Shown here: positions 25,768 through 33,627 of the stretch, piece by piece
Layout: each line of letters begins with the position of its first letter
Position numbering within the stretch: the first letter of the stretch is position 1
DNA from: an uncultured Methanolobus sp.
GTDB taxonomy: Archaea > Halobacteriota > Methanosarcinia > Methanosarcinales > Methanosarcinaceae
Assembly (NCBI RefSeq): GCF_963667555.1
Contig: NZ_OY763421.1
Span: forward strand, 2,435,562 to 2,499,561
Direction: 5' to 3'
Length of the DNA stretch: 64,000 nt
The notes under the pieces: generated by a model
Databases searched by the model: none
The model's input: only the letters and a program-made list of their open reading frames with translations
Told to the model about the DNA's origin: nothing
Position numbers and translations under genes: made by a program

Positions 25768-26940
25768 ATGAAGCATACATATAATAAACACATTCTCATA
25801 GCAGCCTTACTAGTAGTTACACTGATTGTTATAGGATTAATAGCTTCAGAACATGAATGGATAGTTACAACAAAAGAAGAACAATCAAGCCATTCAAAGT
25901 ATCTTGATCCTGATACAATTGAAGTAAATATAACTTTAGAAGAGGCAAAAGACATACTGACATCCACAGATTCAGAAATAGATAGTGGCTCTGTAGATGG
26001 AGAACTAATTAACGATAGCGAATTTGGGATAATATGGCAATTGACATCTAAAACTATCTATAATGGAACTATTGTAGCATCAATTGACCCTTATGATGGA
26101 ACTCTACTATGTACAGTTACTACAAGAGGAGACAGAGTAAATCCCAAATATCTTGATCCTAACACAACGGAAGTAAATGTAAGTTTGGAAGAAGCTAAAA
26201 ATATATTGATAGCTGAAAATCAAGACTTTGAAGCTAATTATATCAATGCACAGCTTATTAATGATGGCGATTTTGGAATAATATGGCAACTTACATCTAA
26301 AACCAGCAATGATAGGAGCATTCTTGCGGGGATAGATGCTGATGACGGAAATTTAGTCTTTATCTATGATGGTTCAAAAGAGACATTTTCCGATGGCGAA
26401 GTGAGTGAAGAAGAAGCTCTGGAAATAGCTGAACAATATATGGAAACAAAGCTCACGGATGAGCAGTTGAACAAAATAAGATTTGAATTTATTAATTATC
26501 GGGAGAATGCAGATGACCTTCCAGGATTCTACCACATAAAGTACATCAGAATAATTAACGGTGTTCCTCTCATATCGGATGGAGTGACAATAAGCGTAAA
26601 TTCAGAAACTGGCGAGGTTTCAAGCTACAGGGAACACTGGGAAGTATTGGATGAAAATAAGTACACAGTAGACAATGAATCAATTCTAACTGAAGAAGAA
26701 GCCATTGATTACTTAAAAGAGTTCATAGAAGAACAAGCATACGAAGGTAATGTTTCGAATAGTATAGAAGTAATTGAGTCTAAACTTATCTGGAAATATA
26801 CTGAGAATGATGAAATTCGTCTGGCATGGTGGATGCAGTTTACAGATCCAAACCTTGGGCTTGATAAAAGTCTTCCGGGACTTGTTGGTATTGATGCAAA
26901 TAACGGAGAAGTGCTCATAGCAGACTTTACTATCGGCTGA
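25768..26940 (+). CDS. PepSY-domain membrane-anchored protein with internal repeats
   Basis: A 390-residue protein with an N-terminal membrane anchor (HILIAALLVVTLIVIGLIAS). Two tandem ~82-residue repeats follow (KYLDPDTIEVNITLEEAKDI and KYLDPNTTEVNVSLEEAKNI, each ending in FGIIWQLTSKT and an IDxxDG strand). A third unit and a C-terminal PepSY-type domain (VSEEEALEIAEQYM; TEEEAIDYLKEF; GIDANNGEVLIA) complete it. PepSY domains are outside-facing and often act as protease inhibitors or regulators. The ATG at 25768 follows GAGTGAT; a GTG at 25756 would add four residues. Relation to the ABC operon upstream is by position only. Confidence 0.75.
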   Translation: MKHTYNKHILIAALLVVTLIVIGLIASEHEWIVTTKEEQSSHSKYLDPDTIEVNITLEEAKDILTSTDSEIDSGSVDGELINDSEFGIIWQLTSKTIYNGTIVASIDPYDGTLLCTVTTRGDRVNPKYLDPNTTEVNVSLEEAKNILIAENQDFEANYINAQLINDGDFGIIWQLTSKTSNDRSILAGIDADDGNLVFIYDGSKETFSDGEVSEEEALEIAEQYMETKLTDEQLNKIRFEFINYRENADDLPGFYHIKYIRIINGVPLISDGVTISVNSETGEVSSYREHWEVLDENKYTVDNESILTEEEAIDYLKEFIEEQAYEGNVSNSIEVIESKLIWKYTENDEIRLAWWMQFTDPNLGLDKSLPGLVGIDANNGEVLIADFTIG

Positions 26941-27067
26941 TATTAATTCATCGGCATTTCATTTTTTTTAAATAGCTTATTACTTGTTTTTTGCATCAAA
27001 ATTGAGAGCTATTTATTTCAGTTTGAATCTTTGGCCATAATATCTAAATAAATTAATGTTTTTTTAT

Positions 27068-27190
27068 TAAGCACCCCCACAAATACAGAAAGTCTGTGGG
27101 AACCCAATGTACCAACCGCAAGGTCGCAATGTAATCCAATTAGAACTCACGTGCATGTGACCTTGCTCCCCAACTTCCTGATGGTACAAA
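27068..27190 (+). ncRNA. candidate structured leader RNA before the membrane protein pair
   Basis: Nested pairing is clear. TGTACCA (27108-27114) pairs with TGGTACA (27182-27188). Inside it GCAAGGTCGCA (27118-27128) pairs with TGTGACCTTGC (27156-27166) with one mismatch. Upstream, ACAGA-AAG-TCTGT forms a small hairpin within CCCCACA...TGTGGG. No reading frame covers it. It lies 46-168 bases before the ATG at 27236. It could be a leader element, an independent RNA, or the remnant of an IS200/IS605-type end. Confidence 0.45.
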
Positions 27191-27235
27191 TAATCCATCA
27201 AATAACTGATTCTAATCAGAGAAGAGATTACTAAA

Positions 27236-27838
27236 ATGAGCACAGACACCCAGTTTAAACAAAAGATGCAACTGGACATGACTTTTGACAAAAGCATGTT
27301 GAAAGTTCTTACTTTTATGGTTGCAGCAACTTTAATCGTCTATGCTCTGTGTCTGCAATCATCTGAATGCAAAGTTTTGATCTATGCGATCTGGTACATC
27401 GGATTCATCATTCTTTTTATCAAAGAACGGACGCAGGTTGAGATCAATCCCCACATGATAATAGTTCACAGACCTCTTTTCAGTCCTCTTGTAATCAACA
27501 AGAAAGACGTAAAAAAGGTGCAGATCAGAGAGAACAGAAGCTACAAATATCGCATGATGCAGATTCTGTTATTACTTGTCCTTACTGCATATCTGATTTA
27601 CAAAGCAGGACATGACCTGCGTTATGGAGTATCAGGAGTTTCATTGACAGAAGGAGTGTATATACTTCTTTATGAGTTCTGGTTCATATTCCTGGCAGCA
27701 GCAATTATTGTGAATTTACTGAAAAAACGCTCATATTCTAGTCTTCTAAGAGTGGATACCGACAAATCCAATTTCATATTCTACTCAAAGGAACCTGAAG
27801 AGCTGAAACGGATAATTGAAACTCGGGAAATTGCATAA
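27236..27838 (+). CDS. small membrane protein with PH-like domain (tandem copy 1)
   Basis: A 200-residue protein of unknown function with two pairs of membrane helices (about 22-65 and 107-165). Between them lies a ~40-residue beta region (TQVEINPHMIIVHRPLFSPL, VINKKDVKKVQI) that resembles a small bacterial PH-type domain. The next gene has the same layout and related segments (EIIINNEEIIVKKPLFKDVK), so the two form a tandem duplication. A structured RNA candidate precedes the start. No substrate or partner can be proposed from sequence. Confidence 0.6.
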   Translation: MSTDTQFKQKMQLDMTFDKSMLKVLTFMVAATLIVYALCLQSSECKVLIYAIWYIGFIILFIKERTQVEINPHMIIVHRPLFSPLVINKKDVKKVQIRENRSYKYRMMQILLLLVLTAYLIYKAGHDLRYGVSGVSLTEGVYILLYEFWFIFLAAAIIVNLLKKRSYSSLLRVDTDKSNFIFYSKEPEELKRIIETREIA

Positions 27839-27873
27839 CACGATTTTAGACGACTCTGGAGATTCAACATTCG

Positions 27874-28485
27874 ATGAATAAAATAAATGACGAAATCAAA
27901 ATGAAAGTCCCATTGCATATTCCTGATTATGAATACATACCAGTAATTATTGCCATTTTTTTTGTATTCATACCCTTAACTTTGGTTGACCATTTATACC
28001 GAAGTATCTGGACTTACCTTAGTGTTGTTTTAACAGTATCTGTTATCCTGATGATCATTCATCTTCGGTCATATTTTGAGATAATAATCAACAACGAAGA
28101 AATAATTGTGAAAAAACCATTATTCAAAGATGTGAAAATACCTGTTGAAAAAATAGTAGAGATATCTGATTTCAACAACACTTTACACAAATACCGAAAA
28201 CCATACTTTTTAATTTTAGGGCTTATGATACTAATTGTTGCAGTTATGAGCATGAGTAATGGGTTAGATTCAATCGAAAAATACGGCTTTTGTGATGCTG
28301 AAAATATCTCATTCGTAGTCTTTTTGCCTCTAATGTTTGTAATCTTTCTTTACAACTCATATCGTATGTCCCATTATTCTAAAGCCATCAAAGTAAAGAC
28401 TGGCCCCATACATATCGACCTTTATCCAGAAAATGAGCAAAAATACCTGCTTCTAAAAGAAAAACTCAATTCTCTCCTGCGATGA
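27874..28485 (+). CDS. small membrane protein with PH-like domain (tandem copy 2)
   Basis: A 203-residue paralogue of the preceding gene: helices at about 19-38 and 44-62, a PH-like segment (EIIVKKPLFKDVKIPVEKIV), then two further helices (FLILGLMILIVAVMSM and FVVFLPLMFVIFLYNSY) and a charged C-terminus. It is 35 bases downstream on the same strand, so co-transcription is likely. It ends the A+T-rich island; metF begins 32 bases after its stop. Confidence 0.6.
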   Translation: MNKINDEIKMKVPLHIPDYEYIPVIIAIFFVFIPLTLVDHLYRSIWTYLSVVLTVSVILMIIHLRSYFEIIINNEEIIVKKPLFKDVKIPVEKIVEISDFNNTLHKYRKPYFLILGLMILIVAVMSMSNGLDSIEKYGFCDAENISFVVFLPLMFVIFLYNSYRMSHYSKAIKVKTGPIHIDLYPENEQKYLLLKEKLNSLLR

Positions 28486-28517
28486 TTTTAAAACCCTGAC
28501 ATACATATAATTCCCCG

Positions 28518-29399
28518 ATGTCCCGTACCTTCAAAGATAAACTCTCATCAAACGATTTTCTGATAACAGCAGAGGTCAGCCCTCCAAAGGGAACAGACCT
28601 TGCAGAAATGCTTTCTGATGCGGAACTCACAAGAGGATGGGTTGACGCTCTCAATGTAACTGACAACCAGAAAGCTATCATGCGTATGAGTCCGCTGGCA
28701 GTAAGTAAAGCTCTCCTTGACAGCGGTCATGAGGTTATCATGCAGCTTACATGCAGGGACAGGAACAGACTTGCACTGCAATCCGATCTTCTTGGAGCAT
28801 ATTCAATGGGTATCAGGAACATCTGTATAATGACAGGTGACCACACAACAAAAGGAGATCATCCAAAAGCAAGACCGGTTTATGATCTGGACTCCGTGCA
28901 GCTTCTGAGTATCGTTAAAAAGATGCAGGATGGTTTTGACCTTGCAGGTAATACAATCGAGAATCCACCTCAGTTTGTTGTGGGTGCTGTAACAAATACC
29001 GATCCTTCAAAGAAAGCACAGATGATGAAGCTGCGAAAGAAGGTCAAAACTGGCATTGACTTTTTGCAGACTCAGGCTGTCTATGACATTTCTGTGTTCG
29101 AAGAGTTCATGGAATCCATTGGAGATATTGAGGTTCCGATCATTGCAGGAGTGATTCCACTCAGGTCTGCAAACATGGCACGGTTCATGAATGGAAACAT
29201 TCCAGGGATAAATGTGCCTGATGAGATAATCGAGAGGATGGACTCTGCTGAAAAACAACAGGAAGAAGGCATGGTTATTTGTGCAGAGGCTATAAAAGAA
29301 CTGAAAAAGCTCTGTCGTGGAATTCATCTCATGCCAATTGGCAAACATAACAATACACCAACCATACTTGAAATGGCCGATATAGGGAAGATACAATAA
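28518..29399 (+). CDS. metF: methylenetetrahydrofolate reductase MetF
   Basis: A 293-residue TIM-barrel flavoprotein family member that reduces methylene-THF to methyl-THF. Visible blocks are FLITAEVSPPKGTDL with the catalytic glutamate, DALNVTDNQ, LTCRDRNRLALQSDLLGAY, ICIMTGDHTTKGDHP, FVVGAVTNTDP, and DFLQTQAVYDISVFEEF followed by PIIAGVIPL. Its normal partner MetV lies 11 kb upstream in the folate cluster. The stop codon overlaps the thiC start (TAATG), so translation is coupled. Folate-dependent MetF is known from Methanosarcina. Confidence 0.9.
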   Translation: MSRTFKDKLSSNDFLITAEVSPPKGTDLAEMLSDAELTRGWVDALNVTDNQKAIMRMSPLAVSKALLDSGHEVIMQLTCRDRNRLALQSDLLGAYSMGIRNICIMTGDHTTKGDHPKARPVYDLDSVQLLSIVKKMQDGFDLAGNTIENPPQFVVGAVTNTDPSKKAQMMKLRKKVKTGIDFLQTQAVYDISVFEEFMESIGDIEVPIIAGVIPLRSANMARFMNGNIPGINVPDEIIERMDSAEKQQEEGMVICAEAIKELKKLCRGIHLMPIGKHNNTPTILEMADIGKIQ

Positions 29400-30646
29400 T
29401 GACAAAAACGCAAGTCGACCATGCAAAAGAGGGCATCCTCACATATGAGATGCTTGAAATTGCAAAAAAAGAGAATATTGATAAAGAACTTGTTCTGGAA
29501 AGGGTTGCAAATGGCAGCCTTGTTATAATGACACGAAAAGGCTGTCCACCTGTTGCTATCGGCAAAGGTGCCAGAACAAAAATAAATGTTAACCTTGGAA
29601 CATCCTCTGCCGCCATTGAACCGAAAGCAGAAGTAGAAAAAGTAAAGGTGGCACAGCAATACGGAGCAGCTACAATTACCGACCTTTCAATGGGAGGTGA
29701 TATCTCTGCCATCCGGAAGATGGTGTTTGAGAACACAGAACTTCCGGTTACAACAGTTCCCATTTACCAGACAATCGTTGAATGCGGAATGGAGAACTTA
29801 ACAATTGATGACATTCTGTCCTACCTGAAAAAACATGTTGATGAGGGAGTAAGTTCAGTACTGCTTCACTGTGTGGAAAAAGAGATGCTTGAACAGCTCA
29901 AAGGTACAGGCAGGGTAATGGGAATGGTCTCAAAAGGCGGTTCCTTTACCAGCAGTTTCATGCTTCTTAATGAATGTGAGAATCCTTTCATCGAGCATTT
30001 TGATGAGATAATGGAGATACTAAGGGAGAATGATGTTGTGCTATCCCTTGGAAATACCATGAGAAGCGGTTGCATCCATGATATGAAAGACAGTGCCCAG
30101 TTAATGGAAATTGAAACGAATGCAGCACTTGCAAAAAGAGCGAATGAAATGGGCGTGCAGGTAATAATCAACGGCATGGGAGGACATATACAGGCATCTG
30201 ACATTCCGGGTTCTGTGAAATTATACAAGGATAAAGCTGATTTCCCACTTTTTGTTGCAGGTCCACTTCCAACTGATATTGCTGTTGGTTACGATCACAT
30301 TGCAGGAGCGGTTGGTGCCAGTATGGCCAGTGGTGCAGGGGCAGATTACCTTTGTTATATTACACCGGCAGAACACCTCTCACTTCCAAATCCTCAACAG
30401 GTTAAAGAAGGACTTATTGCATTCAGGATTGCAGCTCACATCGGGGATTCCATGAAGTATGGACTAAATGATGCTGACCTGATGCTTGCTGAAAAAAGAG
30501 CAAATTTCGACTGGAGAGGACAGGCAGAACTTGCTATTGACCCTACAAGACCTGCACAGATGTGTCCTGATGAAGGACCATGTTCCATGTGTGGAGATTA
30601 CTGTGCCATCAAAATAATGAAAAATTACCTGACTGGAGAGAAATAA
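29399..30646 (+). CDS. thiC: phosphomethylpyrimidine synthase ThiC
   Basis: A 415-residue radical SAM-like enzyme that converts aminoimidazole ribotide to the thiamine pyrimidine HMP-P. Recognisable blocks are VNLGTSSAAIEPKAEVEKVK, ATITDLSMGGDISAIRKMV, TVPIYQTIVE, RMGMVSKGGS-like VMGMVSKGGSF, SLGNTMRSGCIHD, INGMGGHIQASDIPGSVKLY, and the C-terminal iron-sulfur motif CSMCGDYCAIKIM (CX2CX4C). The length is that of archaeal ThiC, shorter than the bacterial enzyme. It overlaps metF at its start and the cofE-like gene at its stop, each by a single base (TAATG). Confidence 0.93.
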   Translation: MTKTQVDHAKEGILTYEMLEIAKKENIDKELVLERVANGSLVIMTRKGCPPVAIGKGARTKINVNLGTSSAAIEPKAEVEKVKVAQQYGAATITDLSMGGDISAIRKMVFENTELPVTTVPIYQTIVECGMENLTIDDILSYLKKHVDEGVSSVLLHCVEKEMLEQLKGTGRVMGMVSKGGSFTSSFMLLNECENPFIEHFDEIMEILRENDVVLSLGNTMRSGCIHDMKDSAQLMEIETNAALAKRANEMGVQVIINGMGGHIQASDIPGSVKLYKDKADFPLFVAGPLPTDIAVGYDHIAGAVGASMASGAGADYLCYITPAEHLSLPNPQQVKEGLIAFRIAAHIGDSMKYGLNDADLMLAEKRANFDWRGQAELAIDPTRPAQMCPDEGPCSMCGDYCAIKIMKNYLTGEK

Positions 30647-31428
30647 TGCCACAAGAGCCACCTTTCCCATCCCTGCAAATGTTTGGGATCAAAACTCCAT
30701 TAATTAAACCAGGAGACAACATTGCAGAGATTATCGTTGATTCACTTGAAAAACAGGGACTTGATTTTCAGGATAATGACATTCTAATTATTGCCGAATC
30801 ACCACTTGCAACTTCAGAAGGTCGTCTTGTGCGTCTTGATGATGTTGCTCCCGGCGAGAAAGCAAAAGAGCTTGCTGAAAAATACCAGCTTGATGTCAGG
30901 GAAATGGAACTGATACTTCAGGAATGCGATGAGATATTCGGAGGCGTTTCGGGAGCTGCACTTACCATTACCAGAGGAACACTTGCTCCTAATGCCGGAA
31001 TCGATGCTTCCAATGCACCTGAAGGATACGTTGTTCTCCTCCCTGAGAATGCACAGAAAAGTGCCGGCAGAATAAGAAGGGAGATCAAAGAACGCTGCAA
31101 ATGCAAAATAGGAGTTATTGTGGGTGACAGCCGTACCCAGCCTCTGAGACTTGGTTGTGTTGGAATTGCTCTTGGGACTTCAGGTATGATTCCTGTTGAG
31201 GATGCAAGAGGAACCTTTGACCTCTTTGGAAAAGAGATGATGATCACCCGCAAAGCAGTTGCTGATAATCTTGTTTCCGCTGCGCAGCTTCTTATGGGAG
31301 AAGCCGGGGAAAGTGTACCTGCTGTTCTTGTTAGAGGGTCACCTGCTCAGGTAGTTGATGATGATATCGACATGCAGCTATTCAGCAGGGATGAGTGTAT
31401 GTATTACAGCAATATAAGGAAAGCATAG
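30646..31428 (+). CDS. divergent CofE-like protein (coenzyme F420:L-glutamate ligase family)
   Basis: A 260-residue protein of the F420:gamma-glutamyl ligase fold. It shares IKPGDNIAEIIVDSL, DILIIAESPLATSEGRLV, PNAGIDASNAPEGYVVLLPE, SAGRIRREIKERC and VADNLVSAAQLLMGE with CofE. It departs at key sites: CofE normally has a VSDTFGRPFR-type block where this protein reads VGDSRTQPLR, and the HGH/ETHHG loop is replaced by GGVSGAALTITRG. A paralogue with another acceptor is therefore plausible. I start at 30646, overlapping the thiC stop by one base. Its place after metF and thiC hints at a pterin, folate or thiamine-related acceptor; this is inference. Confidence 0.7.
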   Translation: MPQEPPFPSLQMFGIKTPLIKPGDNIAEIIVDSLEKQGLDFQDNDILIIAESPLATSEGRLVRLDDVAPGEKAKELAEKYQLDVREMELILQECDEIFGGVSGAALTITRGTLAPNAGIDASNAPEGYVVLLPENAQKSAGRIRREIKERCKCKIGVIVGDSRTQPLRLGCVGIALGTSGMIPVEDARGTFDLFGKEMMITRKAVADNLVSAAQLLMGEAGESVPAVLVRGSPAQVVDDDIDMQLFSRDECMYYSNIRKA

Positions 31429-31664
31429 CTTCCATAATCTCTTTTATTTTTTACAGTTGTGTTTATATTCAAAACCGATGTGCTACAGCATTGTCTAAAT
31501 ATATAGATACACATATTTTTCAAGAGCTATTGTAGATCCTATTTTGTATATAGAGCTACGAATAAATAACAAACACAATTAAGCTACATAATCTATTGGT
31601 AGAAAGTTCAAATGTCTACAATCCAAAACCCATGCCAGTAACCTTTGAAGAGGTTGGTGATTTG

Positions 31665-33329
31665 ATGGATAAAAGACACAATTTATTATTCGCATTATTT
31701 GTTGTATTAATGCTTGTTTTTGGAAGTGCAGCACCTGCTGTGGCTGCCAACAACAATGACGACAAATCGACTGATGGAAACTCAAACAAGAAGATCAATA
31801 ATGTTATTGTGATGGTACCTGACGGATGTGACCAGGATATCCAGACCCTTGCACGCTGGTACAGTGGAGAAGAACTCCAGCTTGACAGCATGGTTTCAGG
31901 AATGGTCAAAACATACATGGCAGATTCAATTATCACAGATTCTGCATCTGCTGCAACTGCATTCTCAACTGGTTACAAGACATCTAACGGATTCCTCAGT
32001 GTAGGACCCAGAAATGATACCCTTTTAACCACACTTGATGAATCAGAAATGGCTGAAGCATATGTACCACTTGCAACAGTACTTGAAGGTGCAAAACTTG
32101 AAGGAAAGGCCACCGGTCTTGTTGCAACTTCAGAAATTCCACATGCTACACCTGCAGCTTTTGCTTCACACTCTCATTCAAGAAAATTATATGATGACAT
32201 TGTTGAACAGATGGTCTACGAAGATGTTGACGTGGTACTTGCCGGTGGAGAAGACTTCCTCTACGCACAGCGTCAGGATGGAGAGAACTTAATTGAAGTC
32301 CTTGAAAGCAGAGACTACCAGTTCGTTACAACAGCAGATGAACTTGAAGACGTTGAATCCGGTAAAGTATGGGGAATGTTTGCAGGAGCAGCTATGTCTC
32401 CTGAAATGAGCCGTACAGATGAAGAACCAACAATTGCAGAAATGACCACAAAGGCTATTGAACTTCTTTCTGATGACCAGGATGGTTTCTTCCTTATGGT
32501 AGAAGGCAGCCAGGTTGACTGGGCAGGACACGCAAATGATCCTCTGTACATGGTTACAGATTTCCTTGCATTCGATGAAGCTGTAGAAGTAGCTGTTGAT
32601 TTCGCAGAACAGGATGGACACACCCTGGTAATTGTTTTCCCTGACCACAACTGCGGTGGTATGACAATTGGAACACAGGGAACTTCCTATACAGACCTTA
32701 CAGTGGAAGAACTCCTTGGCCCACTCAATGGTGAAGAGGGTACTGTTGAAATTGGCTGGACCAGTGGTGGACACACCGGTGGAGATGTACCTCTCTGGTC
32801 ATACGGTCCTGACAGACCAATAGGACTTCTTGACAACACTGACCTTGCAACATGCGTTGCTGATGCTTTTGGCTTTAAGCTTGAAGATGTAGGTGAAGAA
32901 CTCTTCGTAGAAGTTGACGAGGCATTCCCGGGAATATGGTCACTTGACTTAACAGACAGTAAGAATCCTGTTCTGGTTATCGAAAGGAGAGGTGTTGTTG
33001 CAGAACTCCCTATCAACAAGGATATCCTGACAATTGGTGAAACAGAGTACAACCTTGAAGGTATTGTTGTTGCTGTTCCAATGGCTGATGGAAACTCTGC
33101 ACTTACAGATGATGATGAATTTTACATCCCTCAGGAAGCAGTAGAGATAATTGATGAGAAAATATCTGAAGGATTTTCAGGAAAATGGTCACTTGACCTA
33201 ACAGACAGTGAGAATCCTGCCATTGTATTTGACAATGATAAAGTGGTTGTAAAGTATCTATTTACCCAGAACATTCTGATCATTGGGGAAGAAGTTTATG
33301 ACCTTGCAGATATACTTGGCTCCATCTAA
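31665..33329 (+). CDS. secreted alkaline phosphatase with C-terminal repeats
   Basis: A 554-residue phosphomonoesterase of the PhoA superfamily. A signal peptide (LLFALFVVLMLVFGSAAPAVA) starts it. The nucleophile serine lies in TDSASAATAFSTGYKT; metal ligands lie in NVIVMVPDGCD, VEGSQVDWAGHAND, FPDHNCGGM and TSGGHTGGDVPLWSYGP. The last ~125 residues hold two copies of a small beta unit (IWSLDLTDSKNPVLVIERR and KWSLDLTDSENPAIVFDND), not part of the catalytic core. The ATG at 31665 directly precedes the signal peptide and follows GGTGA; a TTG/ATG further upstream gives an unrelated N-terminus. It probably releases phosphate outside the cell. Confidence 0.9.
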   Translation: MDKRHNLLFALFVVLMLVFGSAAPAVAANNNDDKSTDGNSNKKINNVIVMVPDGCDQDIQTLARWYSGEELQLDSMVSGMVKTYMADSIITDSASAATAFSTGYKTSNGFLSVGPRNDTLLTTLDESEMAEAYVPLATVLEGAKLEGKATGLVATSEIPHATPAAFASHSHSRKLYDDIVEQMVYEDVDVVLAGGEDFLYAQRQDGENLIEVLESRDYQFVTTADELEDVESGKVWGMFAGAAMSPEMSRTDEEPTIAEMTTKAIELLSDDQDGFFLMVEGSQVDWAGHANDPLYMVTDFLAFDEAVEVAVDFAEQDGHTLVIVFPDHNCGGMTIGTQGTSYTDLTVEELLGPLNGEEGTVEIGWTSGGHTGGDVPLWSYGPDRPIGLLDNTDLATCVADAFGFKLEDVGEELFVEVDEAFPGIWSLDLTDSKNPVLVIERRGVVAELPINKDILTIGETEYNLEGIVVAVPMADGNSALTDDDEFYIPQEAVEIIDEKISEGFSGKWSLDLTDSENPAIVFDNDKVVVKYLFTQNILIIGEEVYDLADILGSI

Positions 33330-33361
33330 TAGCCATTTTCAGTAGAGGTTAATAGATTGTT

Positions 33362-33418
33362 GAGAACTGTTGTTCTCTTCATCTATATTTTATCATTTTC
33401 CTTTTTTTGATCATTCTT
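33362..33418 (+). terminator. hairpin terminator after alkaline phosphatase
   Basis: GAGAAC, a TGTT loop and GTTCTC form a 6-bp stem at 33362-33377, followed by T-rich sequence that includes TTTTCCTTTTTTT (about 33396-33418). Confidence 0.55.
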
Positions 33419-33627
33419 TATACCAGATATTATATACTAAGTGAAATTGTGCATCGCCTGCTATTTTATAAAAATTAACAAAAAATTCATTTTTGAGCTT
33501 ATTTTGACAAAATCAAACATAATTAAGCTCATTTCCACTGCAATGAGACGATAGATTAATATAGGGTTGTCCAGTCAAAAATATAGGCAATTAATCAAAT
33601 CGTCTTTATTCAAATTGAGGTATTACA

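Noticed and set aside
19085..27190. Complete IS200/IS605 element or TnpB gene in the island
   Set aside because: No transposase or TnpB-like protein was found in any frame; only the folded non-coding blocks recall element ends.
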